A program made the translations under genes and the position numbers. A stretch of 25,279 bases of DNA from an uncultured Faecalibacterium sp. (lineage in GTDB: Bacteria; Bacillota; Clostridia; Oscillospirales; Ruminococcaceae): the NCBI GenBank assembly GCA_900539945.1, contig UQDV01000037.1, positions 1 to 25,279 of the forward strand. The letters are read 5' to 3'. Under the pieces are notes generated by a model. The model searched no databases. It saw nothing but the letters and a program-made list of their open reading frames with translations, and had not been told where the DNA came from. Position 1 is the stretch's first letter; every line of letters begins with the position of its first letter. Of the stretch, positions 6,931 through 14,981 are shown in pieces.

Positions 6931-7605
6931 TTACCTCCCGTAGAGCGCCGCTCCGGCGCTGATGAGCACATCCGGCTCCACACGCAGGCCGGTCTTGCGG
7001 TTTTTCTGGGCTTCCACAAGGAAAAGCCACGGGGCTGCGTCTGCCCGGTTCTTGACGAAGGCCAGCCGCTTGGGCTCCAGCCGGTGGGCCCGCAGCACAT
7101 CCAGCACTTCGGCCAACCGCTCCGGCCGGTGGCACAGTGCCAGCCGCCCGCCGTCCTTCAACAGGCGGAACGCGCAGGCGCACACATCGTCCAGCGTGCA
7201 GGTGTTTTCGTGCCGGGCCAGCGCGTGGGCCGCATTCTGACTCTGAGGCCCGGCGGTAAAATAGGGCGGATTGCACGCACACACGTCAAAACTGCCCTCC
7301 CCCTGCCGGAAGGTGCGCAGGTCGGCGCAATGGGGCGTGATGTGGCCGATGCCTTGTTCGGTGACAGCATCGGCCAGCAGGGCGCTGCCCTCGGGTTGGA
7401 GTTCCAGCGCCGCACAGGGGCCGCGGTGGCCGCGGTCGTGCCACTCCAACGCCACGATGCCGCAGCCGGAGCACAGGTCGGCCGCCGTCTGGCTGCGTTT
7501 TGGCTCGCAGAAGCGGGCCAGCAGCAGCGCGTCCGACCCGAACCGGTGGGCAGGGGTGCAGTAGACCTTTGTTCTATTATACAAAACTTCGGTAGAATGT
7601 TCCAT
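6931..7605 (-). CDS. trmN6: tRNA1(Val) (adenine37-N6)-methyltransferase-like protein
   Basis: A class I S-adenosylmethionine-dependent methyltransferase of the YfiC/TrmN6/YabB family, expected to modify A37 of a tRNA. The 224-residue protein has an N-terminal FGSDALLLARF segment (about 22-32), the SAM-binding DLCSGCGI at 43-50 and the N6-adenine catalytic motif NPPYF at 112-116. Its position just upstream of rsmI matches the Firmicute yabB-yazA-yabC arrangement, without the yazA GIY-YIG gene. The ATG at 7605 has only a distant GAGAGGA ribosome site (about 15 nt away), so the start is less certain. It heads a four-gene operon after the ferredoxin terminator; I found no convincing promoter. Confidence 0.85.
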   Translation of the reverse strand: MEHSTEVLYNRTKVYCTPAHRFGSDALLLARFCEPKRSQTAADLCSGCGIVALEWHDRGHRGPCAALELQPEGSALLADAVTEQGIGHITPHCADLRTFRQGEGSFDVCACNPPYFTAGPQSQNAAHALARHENTCTLDDVCACAFRLLKDGGRLALCHRPERLAEVLDVLRAHRLEPKRLAFVKNRADAAPWLFLVEAQKNRKTGLRVEPDVLISAGAALYGR

Positions 7606-7664
7606 AGACAGTGTGCCGATTCCTCTCAGAAAAATAACCGGAATTGCTCCCGGAATTTGTGCAA

Positions 7665-7703
7665 AAACAAAAAGCAGCAGACCCGCCTGAACAGGTCTGC
7701 TGC
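7665..7703 (-). terminator. terminator of the ferredoxin gene
   Basis: On the minus strand a 10-bp stem (7703-7694 with 7683-7674) is followed at once by TTTTTGTTTTT. It separates the ferredoxin transcript from the trmN6 operon. Confidence 0.9.
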
Positions 7704-7734
7704 CTTGGATGCGTTATTCCGGCAATGCCGCTGA

Positions 7735-7905
7735 TTATTCAGCGGTGATTGCACCGGTGGGGCAAGCGCCCTCGCAAGCGCCGCAATCGATGCAAGCGTC
7801 TGCGTTCACAACTGCAACGCCGTTCTCAACGGCAACTGCACCAACCGGGCAAGCGCCCTCGCAAGCGCCGCAGCCAACACATGCGTCAGAAACCTTGTGT
7901 GCCAT
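7735..7905 (-). CDS. 2[4Fe-4S] ferredoxin, 56 residues
   Basis: A small soluble electron carrier of the clostridial type, used by anaerobes with pyruvate:ferredoxin oxidoreductase and hydrogenases. Two CxxCxxCxxxCP motifs are visible, at C9/C12/C15/C19 and C38/C41/C44/C48, one per cluster. AAGGAG lies 9 nt before the ATG at 7905. The halves are an internal duplication: a 26-bp stretch covering the GACEGACP region is identical at 7760-7785 and 7847-7872, 29 codons apart. It has its own promoter and terminator, and its Ala, Gly and Val codons are largely GCT/GCA and GTT, unlike the GCC/GTG-rich neighbours, as expected for a very highly expressed gene. Confidence 0.95.
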   Translation of the reverse strand: MAHKVSDACVGCGACEGACPVGAVAVENGVAVVNADACIDCGACEGACPTGAITAE

Positions 7906-8003
7906 AATAAAATCTCCTTTTATCCCCGTGCCCGTTGTAATGTATGAAGAAATGTGTCAGGCACGGCTGTACACATCTCTCCGGAATTCATATCCTTGCC
8001 TGC

Positions 8004-8032
8004 ATTTTAACAAAGCCGAAAAGAAAAGGCAA
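8004..8032 (-). promoter_or_regulatory. promoter of the ferredoxin gene
   Basis: On the minus strand TTGCCT (8032-8027) and TAAAAT (8009-8004) are exactly 17 bp apart. The start would lie near 7997, giving a leader of about 90 nt. Confidence 0.75.
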
Positions 8033-8138
8033 GACTAACCGTAAGCGCCCCGCACCAAAAGGAGATTTTTTGTTGGGTTGCACAAAAGCATGGGCTAACT
8101 TATGGACAAAATTGCCGGAGATTTTTAGCGAAAATCAC

Positions 8139-8190
8139 GAAGAATGGTTAGTTTTGCTTTACTAACCGCTTGGATGCTCAGCCATTCTTC
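8139..8190 (-). other. nested inverted repeats at the end of ricT
   Basis: GGTTAGT/ACTAACC (8146-8152 with 8161-8167) is nested within GAAGAATGG/CCATTCTTC (8139-8147 with 8182-8190); the two share the GG at 8146-8147, so the helices compete in part. The outer arm overlaps the last codons of ricT. There is no T-tract, so termination here is uncertain; another ACTAACC lies at 8034-8040. The rest of 8033-8177 holds nothing convincing. Confidence 0.4.
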
Positions 8191-9128
8191 TCGCTGCGCT
8201 TTTTGGCGCAGCAGCCGCCTGCACAGCGCTTGTCGTCATCGGAGGAAGCCACCACCGGGGCGGGGTTGCGCACACCGGAATAATCGTCGTCCGGGTCGGG
8301 GCGGCGGGGTGCGCGCTTGCCGCCGCTGATGTATTCACACACGCCTACCTTGTAGTACCGGGGCGACAGGCTCTCGGTGCCGCAGCGCACCCGCAGATAG
8401 CCGGACACCGGGTTCACTTCCAGCACGGTGCCCAGGCCGTCCGGGGTGCGCACGGTGCTGCCCACCATGGGCATGATGCTGTTCAGGTATTCGTAGGCGT
8501 TTTCCTCATAGGCCAGGCAGCACATCAGGCGGCCGCAGGCACCGCTGATCTTGGTGGGGTTCAGCGACAGGCCCTGCTCCTTGGCCATCTTGATGGAAAC
8601 GGGCTGGAAGTCCTTGAGGAAGCGGCTGCAGCAGAAGGGCTGGCCGCAGATGCCCAGACCACCGATCATCTTGCTCTCGTCGCGCACGCCGATCTGGCGC
8701 AGCTCGATGCGGGTGTGGAAGATGCCGGCCAGATCCTTGACCAGCTCACGGAAGTCCACGCGGCCGTCGGCGGTGAAGTAGAACATGATCTTGGAACGGT
8801 CGAGGGTATACTCAGCCTCCACCAGCTTCATCTCCAGCCCGTGGCGGGCAATGCAGTCCTGGCAGGTGCGGTAGGCGCGCTTTTCGTCCTCGCGGTTCTG
8901 GCGCATCCGGCGCACATCCACGCTGTCGGCCATGCGGGTAATGGGCTTGAGGGCCTTGGGCACCGCCGCGTCGGCGATCTCCTTGACGCCCTGCACCACC
9001 TCGCCGCACTCGATGCCGCGGGCAGTCTCCACGATGACGTAATCGCCGGTACGGATATCCGCATCGGCAGGGTCAAAATAATAGCTTTTGCCGTTTTCTT
9101 TGAAACGGACCGAAATGACTTTTTTCAT
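8178..9128 (-). CDS. ricT: RicT/YaaT, PSP1-domain Fe-S protein
   Basis: A cytoplasmic regulator which in Bacillus forms the Y-complex with RicA and RicF, binds [4Fe-4S] clusters and promotes RNase Y mRNA processing. The 316-residue protein has the N-terminal FKENGKSYYF region, the PSP1 domain in its central part, and the conserved cysteines C161, C166, C167, C198, C203 and C204 (GGLGICGQPFCCSRFL and SGACGRLMCCL), the likely cluster ligands. An acidic tail from about residue 275 ends in RCAGGCCAKKRSEKNG, with extra cysteines. GAGGAG lies just upstream of the ATG at 9128. In Bacillus ricT sits next to holB; here they are 5.6 kb apart in opposite orientation. No ricA or ricF is seen in the window. 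Confidence 0.92.
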   Translation of the reverse strand: MKKVISVRFKENGKSYYFDPADADIRTGDYVIVETARGIECGEVVQGVKEIADAAVPKALKPITRMADSVDVRRMRQNREDEKRAYRTCQDCIARHGLEMKLVEAEYTLDRSKIMFYFTADGRVDFRELVKDLAGIFHTRIELRQIGVRDESKMIGGLGICGQPFCCSRFLKDFQPVSIKMAKEQGLSLNPTKISGACGRLMCCLAYEENAYEYLNSIMPMVGSTVRTPDGLGTVLEVNPVSGYLRVRCGTESLSPRYYKVGVCEYISGGKRAPRRPDPDDDYSGVRNPAPVVASSDDDKRCAGGCCAKKRSEKNG

Positions 9129-9165
9129 AGTTCTCCTCGTCTGCTGGTTCGCTCTATCGGGAAAA

Positions 9166-9211
9166 AGGCCGCAAAAGGGCCTGTTACTCCATTCTGAACT
9201 CTAGTATACCA
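9166..9211 (-). promoter_or_regulatory. ricT extended -10 promoter with a possible leader attenuator
   Basis: On the minus strand TGG precedes TATACT (9208-9203), an extended -10 element; the -35 is poor. Downstream in the leader, AGGCC/GGCCT (9182-9178 with 9170-9166) followed by a T-run forms a short terminator-like hairpin before the start codon, which could attenuate. The stem is only 5 bp. Confidence 0.4.
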
Positions 9212-9361
9212 TATTCAAAAGCACATTTCCACGCAAAAAACAAAATGCGCCCGGTGCAATGATCCGGCCCTCCGGACCGTATTTCAGGCGGAGTGTGACG
9301 GAATTTGGTCCCGAACAGACAGCAAAGAGAAAAGTTTTGTGAAAGAAAGTGACAGGCTCTG

Positions 9362-9389
9362 TTGCAACCCTACGTCTTCTGTGTATAAT
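9362..9389 (+). promoter_or_regulatory. promoter of the RND transporter gene
   Basis: TTGCAA (9362-9367) and a perfect TATAAT (9384-9389) with a 16-bp spacer. The start is predicted near 9396, giving a leader of about 75 nt. The rest of 9129-9471 has no gene I can support. Confidence 0.75.
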
Positions 9390-9436
9390 AGGAATGTTAA
9401 AGTGTGAACGAGCCTCTTGCGGAGGTAAGGACTGCG

Positions 9437-9466
9437 GTGCTGCGGCGCATGGCAGGGAAACGGTAG
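9437..9466 (+). CDS. possible 9-codon leader ORF before the RND gene
   Basis: GGAGGT at 9421-9426 is the strongest ribosome site in this leader but has no start codon in the transporter's frame. It is 10 nt ahead of a GTG opening VLRRMAGKR, whose TAG stop at 9464-9466 overlaps the weak AGG used by the transporter. This geometry suggests translational coupling but could be chance. Confidence 0.25.
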   Translation: MLRRMAGKR

Positions 9467-9471
9467 GAAAA

Positions 9472-12400
9472 ATGGAAAAATTCAGTGTCAAAAAGCCATT
9501 CACGGTGCTGGTGGCTGTGGTGATGGTGCTGATCCTGGGCTTTGTGGCCATCACGAAGATGCAGACCAATCTGCTGCCCGACGTCAGCACGCCGTATCTG
9601 ATGGTGGTCACCGTATACCCGGGTGCCAGCCCGGAGCGTGTGGAGAGCGAAGTGTCGGACGTGCTGCAGAACGCCCTCACGGTGCCCGGTGTGGAGAATA
9701 TCACGGCCACCTCGGCGGAGAACTACAGCCTGCTGCTGATGCACTTCACCGATGATACCGACATGAACAGTGCCCTGGTGAAGGTGTCCAACAAGCTGGA
9801 TCAGGCCAAGAGCGACCTGCCCAGCAGCTGCCTGACGCCCTCCATCATTGAGTACAGCCTGAACATGAACGCCTTCATGACCGTGGCGGTGAGCCGGGAG
9901 GGCAGCGACATCTACCAGATGTCTGAGCTGGTCAAGGACACGCTGGTGCCCTATGTGCAGCGCAAGGGCGGCGTGTCCAATGTGTCGTCCAGCGGTCTGG
10001 TGGAAAAGCTGGTGCAGGTGCAGCTGAATCAGGACAAGATCGACGAGATCAACGCCCAGCTGCTGGACCTGATCGACACCAAGCTGGCGGACGCCCGTGC
10101 CCAGCTGGACAGTGCGGAAAGCCAGATCGCCGCCGGCCGCGCCGAGTACAACAAGCAGATGAAGAACTTTGGCAACACCGTGTCCAACACGGTGCTGGCC
10201 TCCATGAGCACCGAAGTAGGCAACGCGGTGGATGTGGTGCGCAAGCAGGCCCGGGCGCTGATGGAAAGCGTGAACCAGCTCATTGCCGTGGTCAAGGAGC
10301 CGGAGATCCAGCAGGCACTGATCGAGGTGCAGCAGGGTCTGCAGAAGGTGCTGGACAAGTTCGACAACACCGGCATGCGGGACATCGACTCCCTGATCGA
10401 GGTCGTGTCCGAATTGCGTGACGTGACCGACAAGCTCACCGATGCCCTGCAGAAGCTGCAGGAGCGGGTGAACACCGAGACCGGTACGGAGGGCAGCAGC
10501 GCTGCGGATCTGGCGGACGAGCTGCAGCTGCAGAAGAGCCTGCAGGTGATCTACAGCACGCTGGAAGATACCATCAAGGCCATGGACAACGTGCCCCAGC
10601 TCATGAGCACCTTCTCCCGTGCACTGGGCAGCTTTACCCAGCAGCAGCTCAACGCCTACATGCAGTTTACCGAGGCCCGCGAGCAGCTCAACGAGTACGA
10701 AAAGCAGCTGGAAACGGCCAAGCAGGAGTACGAGACGGCCCGCACCCAGGCGCTGGCCCAGGCGGATGTGCAGAAGCAGCTGGACATCAACACCCTGTCC
10801 ACCCTGATCTACGCCCAGAACTTCTCCATGCCGGCAGGCTATGTGCAGGACGCCAGCGGCGAGTCCTGGCTGCTGAAAGTCGGCGAGGAGTACAGCAGCG
10901 TGGATGACATTGCCGGTGCCCTGCTGCTGCATGTGGAGGGCTACGGCGACGTGCGCCTGTCCGATGTGGCGGACGTGGAGGTCATCGACAACGCCGCCGA
11001 CAGCTTCACCCGCCTGAACGGCGAACAGGCCGCCGTGCTCAAGATCTATAAAAACGCTACCTCCAGTGCCAGCGACGTTTCGGACAACTGCCTGAGCGCC
11101 TTCCAGGAGCTGGAAGCCCAGTACGACGGCCTGCACATCGTGGTGCTGTCCAACCAGGGCAACTATATCACCATCATCATCCGCAGCATCCTCACCAGCA
11201 TGGCGGTGGGCGCTGCACTGGCCATCATCGTGCTGGCCATCTTCCTCAAGGACGTCAAACCCACGCTGGTGGTCGGCATCAGCATCCCGCTGTCGGTGCT
11301 GTTTGCCGTGGTGCTCATGTACTTTACAAATCTGGACATGAACGTCATGACCCTGGCGGGCCTCTCCCTCGGCATCGGCATGCTGGTGGACAACTCGGTG
11401 GTGGTCATCGAGAACATCTACCGCCTGCGCAGCCGGGGGGTCCCGGCGGCCCGCGCCGCCGTGCAGGGCGCAAAGCAGGTAGGCATGTCCGTCATCGCCT
11501 CCACCCTCACCTCGGTGTGCGTGTTCCTGCCGGTGGTGTTCTCCTCCAGCATCGTGCGCAGCCTGATGCTGCCCATGTCGCTGTGCATCGGCTACTGCCT
11601 CATGGCGTCCCTTATCGTGGCCGTCACCGTGGTGCCGGCGGCTGCCTCCACCGTACTGAAAAAGGCCGAGCCCAAGGAGCTGCCCTGGTTTGAAAAGGTC
11701 CAGGACAAGTACGTCCAGAGCCTGAAATGGTGCCTGCAGCACCGTGCCGTGCCGCTGGCAGCTGCCGTGGTGCTGCTGGTGTTCAGCGGCTGGCAGGTGC
11801 TGAACATGGGCATCGAGCTTCTGCCCCAGATCACCAGCAACGAGGCGGTCATCACGCTGTCCACCGACGCAAGCCTGAGCAAGGAGGAATCCTACGTTGT
11901 GGCCGGCAAGGCCGTGGAAGCTGCCATGGCCGTGGACAACGTGACCGAGGTGGGCATCACCACCGACACCAGCGTGGCGGGCATGGACATCAGCCAGCTG
12001 GGCCTGCCCAGAACCATCACCGACCTGCTGGCTGCCGCCAGCAGCTACGGCAAATATCAAATCAACGTGATGCTGAAGGAGAATCTGTCTTCCCGTCAGA
12101 TCGAGACCGCCCGGCAGGCGCTGGAAACCGCCATTGCCGGGGTGGAACAGTGCACCGGCACGGTGGAGATCTCCGGCATGACCGGGGAGCTCACCAGCCA
12201 GCTGTCCAGCGGTCTGTCCATCAAGATCTATGGTTCCGATGTGAACACCCTCACCGCCCTGTCGGAAAAGGTGGTGGACATCGTGAACAGCACCCCCGGC
12301 TTTGCCAACGCCACCAACGGCCTTGGCGCCGGTGACTCCACCATCATCCTGAAGGTGGACCGCGACAAGGTGCGCACCTACGGCCTGACCGTGGCCGAGG

Positions 12401-13407
12401 TGTATCAGAAGATTGCCCAGCGGCTCACCACCACCGCCACGGCCCAGACCCCGGTGACGGTGGATGGCACCACCATGGACGTAAAGATCACCAATAATCT
12501 GGACCCGCTGACCAAGGAAAACATGATGGACATGACCTTTGACACCAGCGTCCTGAACACCGATGGCGAGACGGTGACCGGCACCTGCACCTTGGCTGAC
12601 ATTGCCACCTGGGAGGCCGGCACCGCGCCGGACTCCATCACCAGCGAGAACCAGACCGAGTACGTCACCGTCACGGCCGACACGCTGGACGGCTACAACA
12701 CCACCGTGCAGTCCCGCGTTCTGCAGAAGGCCCTGAACGAGTTTGCGGCCGGCAGCGAGATGCCGGAGGGCTGCAACTTCTCCATGGGCGGCGAGACCGA
12801 GAACGTGGACTTCATGGTCAAGGAAATGGTCCAGTGGATGGCTCTGGCCCTGCCCTTTGTGTATCTGGTCATGGTGGCGCAGTTCCAGAGCCTGCTGTCC
12901 CCCTTCATCGTGCTGTTTACCGTGCCGCTGGCCTTTACCGGCGGCCTGATCGGCCTGCTGGTCACCGGCCAGCAGCTCACCATGATCTCCCTCATGGGCT
13001 TCATCGTGCTGATGGGCACCGTCGTCAACAACGGCATCGTGTTCGTGGACTACGCCAACCAGCTGCGCATGGGCGGCATGGAGCGGCGCGCCGCGCTGAT
13101 CGCCACCGGCAAGACCCGTATGCGCCCCATCCTGATGACCACCCTGACCACCGTGCTGGCCATGCTGCAGATGGTGTTCAGCAGCGATATGGCCAGCCAG
13201 CTGATGAGCGGCATGGCCATCGTGATCATCTGCGGCCTGAGCTACGCCACCCTGATGACCCTGTATATCGTGCCCATCCTGTACGATGTCCTGTTCAAAA
13301 AGCCGCCGCTCAGTGTGGATGTGGGCAGCGACGACGATCTGGACGATATCCCGGACGATGCAGCCGAGTTCATCGCGGCACAGGGTGCCGCACAGCCCCA
13401 GCCGTAA
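9472..13407 (+). CDS. RND-family (HAE1/AcrB-like) transporter with coiled-coil insertion
   Basis: A 1311-residue proton-driven efflux or export pump of the AcrB/SwrC superfamily. TM1 is at about 10-28. TM2-6 start near 563 and include GIGMLVDNSVVVIENI, with D640 as the TM4 proton-relay aspartate. The second transmembrane bundle, with VVNNGIVFVDYANQ, lies near the C-terminus, ahead of an acidic Asp-rich tail. Between the strand ending at about 186 and LSTLIYAQNFSMPAG at about 443, where AcrB has a short link, there is an extra heptad-rich helical stretch of about 250 residues. The ATG at 9472 is chosen because TM1 starts at once; the frame upstream is unrelated. No membrane-fusion or TolC-type partner is adjacent, as expected in a monoderm. 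The substrate is unknown. Confidence 0.92.
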   Translation: MEKFSVKKPFTVLVAVVMVLILGFVAITKMQTNLLPDVSTPYLMVVTVYPGASPERVESEVSDVLQNALTVPGVENITATSAENYSLLLMHFTDDTDMNSALVKVSNKLDQAKSDLPSSCLTPSIIEYSLNMNAFMTVAVSREGSDIYQMSELVKDTLVPYVQRKGGVSNVSSSGLVEKLVQVQLNQDKIDEINAQLLDLIDTKLADARAQLDSAESQIAAGRAEYNKQMKNFGNTVSNTVLASMSTEVGNAVDVVRKQARALMESVNQLIAVVKEPEIQQALIEVQQGLQKVLDKFDNTGMRDIDSLIEVVSELRDVTDKLTDALQKLQERVNTETGTEGSSAADLADELQLQKSLQVIYSTLEDTIKAMDNVPQLMSTFSRALGSFTQQQLNAYMQFTEAREQLNEYEKQLETAKQEYETARTQALAQADVQKQLDINTLSTLIYAQNFSMPAGYVQDASGESWLLKVGEEYSSVDDIAGALLLHVEGYGDVRLSDVADVEVIDNAADSFTRLNGEQAAVLKIYKNATSSASDVSDNCLSAFQELEAQYDGLHIVVLSNQGNYITIIIRSILTSMAVGAALAIIVLAIFLKDVKPTLVVGISIPLSVLFAVVLMYFTNLDMNVMTLAGLSLGIGMLVDNSVVVIENIYRLRSRGVPAARAAVQGAKQVGMSVIASTLTSVCVFLPVVFSSSIVRSLMLPMSLCIGYCLMASLIVAVTVVPAAASTVLKKAEPKELPWFEKVQDKYVQSLKWCLQHRAVPLAAAVVLLVFSGWQVLNMGIELLPQITSNEAVITLSTDASLSKEESYVVAGKAVEAAMAVDNVTEVGITTDTSVAGMDISQLGLPRTITDLLAAASSYGKYQINVMLKENLSSRQIETARQALETAIAGVEQCTGTVEISGMTGELTSQLSSGLSIKIYGSDVNTLTALSEKVVDIVNSTPGFANATNGLGAGDSTIILKVDRDKVRTYGLTVAEVYQKIAQRLTTTATAQTPVTVDGTTMDVKITNNLDPLTKENMMDMTFDTSVLNTDGETVTGTCTLADIATWEAGTAPDSITSENQTEYVTVTADTLDGYNTTVQSRVLQKALNEFAAGSEMPEGCNFSMGGETENVDFMVKEMVQWMALALPFVYLVMVAQFQSLLSPFIVLFTVPLAFTGGLIGLLVTGQQLTMISLMGFIVLMGTVVNNGIVFVDYANQLRMGGMERRAALIATGKTRMRPILMTTLTTVLAMLQMVFSSDMASQLMSGMAIVIICGLSYATLMTLYIVPILYDVLFKKPPLSVDVGSDDDLDDIPDDAAEFIAAQGAAQPQP

Positions 13408-13424
13408 AAGAAGGTTCTGTTTGG

Positions 13425-13466
13425 AGCACCTCGTATCCTGTCTGTTGGGATACGGGGTGCTTTTTT
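13425..13466 (+). terminator. terminator of the RND gene
   Basis: A 14-bp stem with one T-G pair (13425-13438 with 13448-13461) followed by six T residues. Confidence 0.9.
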
Positions 13467-13565
13467 GTGCGGCAGCACCGGTGGTGTTCTATAATTCCTA
13501 CAAAAAATCCCCTGAAAAATTGGATGCAAATTCTAAAAGGATGCTCACACAAACACACAAAACTG

Positions 13566-13574
13566 TGATATAAT
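13566..13574 (+). promoter_or_regulatory. extended -10 promoter of galM
   Basis: TGATATAAT is an extended -10 element. The expected -35 position (about 13546-13551) is not consensus. The leader to the ATG at 13648 is about 68 nt and contains a GGGCAG/CTGCCC palindrome. Confidence 0.6.
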
Positions 13575-13647
13575 CATAAATACAGTAGAAAGACGGGGGC
13601 AGTCTGCCCGGCCGTGTGTTCCAAAAATCCTTAGGAGGCGATGCCCA

Positions 13648-14721
13648 ATGGCACAGATCCGCTCAAAGCCCTTCGGAGTGACCAAAGAGGGCGCGAATGT
13701 TACCGAATATATCCTGTCCAACCCCGGTGGGTTGACCGTCAGCGTACTGGACTACGGTTGCGTGATCAAAAGCATCATCGTGCCGGCCAAAAACGGCCCG
13801 GTGGACGTGGTGGTGGGTCACGACACCATGGCAGACTACGAGGCGGACTTCAACTCCTCCGGCAGCACCTGCTGCGGTGCCTTTGTGGGCCGCTACGCCA
13901 ACCGCATCGAGAATGCAGTATTTACCGTGGGGGGCAAGACCTATCAGCTGGAGGCCAACAACGGCCCCAACCACCTTCACGGCTGCTTCAGCCGCAAGCT
14001 CTACCGGGTCAAATCCTTTGGCGACACCCTGCTCATGGAGGCCGAGAGCCCCGACGGTGAGGACGGATTCCCCGGCAACCTGAAGATCGCGGTGCGCTAT
14101 ACCCTCACCGAGGACAATGCATTCCGCATGGATTACCGCGTCTCTTCCGACGCGGACACCATCGTGAACCTGACCAACCACAGCTACTTCAATCTGGACG
14201 GCGGCGGCGACGTGCTGAACCAGAAGCTGCGCATCTATGCCTCCCGCTATCTCGAAGGCAACAATCAGTGCTGTCCCACCGGTGCCATTCTGCCGGTGGC
14301 GGATACGCCCATGGACTTCACCGCGGGCAAGCTCATCGGCCGGGAGATCGACACCGGCTTTGCCCAGACCACCATGGTGGGCGGCGGCTACGACCACTGC
14401 TATGTCATCGACCGCGCCCGCGGTTCCAGCCAGAGCATCTGCGCCTGGGCCACCAGCGACAAGACCGGCATCAGCATGAAGCTGTACACCACCCAGCCGG
14501 GCATCCAGCTGTACACGGCCAACTTCCTGCAGGACTGCCCCAGCCCCGGCAAGGGCGGCAAGCCGCTGCAGAAATACGGCGGCTTTGCGCTGGAAACGCA
14601 GCACTACCCCTGCAGCCCCTCCCACCCGGAGTTCCCCTCCACGGTGCTGCGGGCCGGCAAGGTGTTCCGCGCCACTACCACCCTGCGTTTCTTCACCGGC
14701 AAACAGTGCGGCAAACTGTAA
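13648..14721 (+). CDS. galM: aldose 1-epimerase (galactose mutarotase)
   Basis: Interconverts alpha and beta anomers of galactose or glucose in the cytoplasm, feeding galactokinase in the Leloir pathway. The 357-residue beta-sandwich enzyme shows GRYANRI at 81-87, NHLHG at 108-112 (catalytic H111), SPDGEDGFPGN at 134-144, LTNHSYFNL at 175-183 (H178) and ALETQHYP at 314-321 with the catalytic base E316. AGGAGG at 13632-13637 is about 10 nt before the ATG at 13648; the out-of-frame ATG at 13641 is too close to it. galE follows 260 bp downstream with its own promoter. No galK or galT is in the window. Confidence 0.95.
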   Translation: MAQIRSKPFGVTKEGANVTEYILSNPGGLTVSVLDYGCVIKSIIVPAKNGPVDVVVGHDTMADYEADFNSSGSTCCGAFVGRYANRIENAVFTVGGKTYQLEANNGPNHLHGCFSRKLYRVKSFGDTLLMEAESPDGEDGFPGNLKIAVRYTLTEDNAFRMDYRVSSDADTIVNLTNHSYFNLDGGGDVLNQKLRIYASRYLEGNNQCCPTGAILPVADTPMDFTAGKLIGREIDTGFAQTTMVGGGYDHCYVIDRARGSSQSICAWATSDKTGISMKLYTTQPGIQLYTANFLQDCPSPGKGGKPLQKYGGFALETQHYPCSPSHPEFPSTVLRAGKVFRATTTLRFFTGKQCGKL

Positions 14722-14729
14722 CGACTCAG

Positions 14730-14768
14730 AACGGACGGCTGCCGGAAACGGACAGCCGTCCGTTTTCT
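14730..14768 (+). terminator. terminator of galM
   Basis: AACGGACGGCTG (14730-14741) pairs with its complement at 14753-14764, followed by TTTTC. The remaining 14769-14888 is A/T-rich without a recognisable gene. Confidence 0.85.
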
Positions 14769-14888
14769 TTCTCCCATTTGCACAAAGAGGGCTATCCATC
14801 CATTTGCGGCAGACAAAAAATGCTTTGAAATCAGAAATTGCAAAATTGAAGATGCAACAAAATTACATGTAAATAAAAACCGCGTCCC

Positions 14889-14917
14889 TTGATTCTGCGC
14901 AGAGAACGTTGTATTCT
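14889..14917 (+). promoter_or_regulatory. promoter of galE
   Basis: TTGATT (14889-14894) and TATTCT (14912-14917) with a 17-bp spacer. The leader contains a 7-bp GC hairpin, GGCCGGG/CCCGGCC (14925-14931 with 14937-14943). Confidence 0.65.
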
Positions 14918-14981
14918 TTAAGCAGGCCGGGGCACGCCCGGCCGCAGCTGAACAAGTGATAAGTGAGAGAGGTACTGGACT

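Noticed and set aside
8073..8165. 30-codon TTG-start ORF behind AAAGGAG on the plus strand (ends EEWLVLLY)
   Set aside because: The ribosome site and spacing are fair, but there is no convincing promoter and its end lies in the ricT-end inverted repeats; too weak to list as a gene.
9397..12060. Minus-strand ORF of 887 codons
   Set aside because: It is antisense to the RND gene, rich in His, Gln, Val and Gly without any domain; a typical shadow of GC-rich coding sequence.
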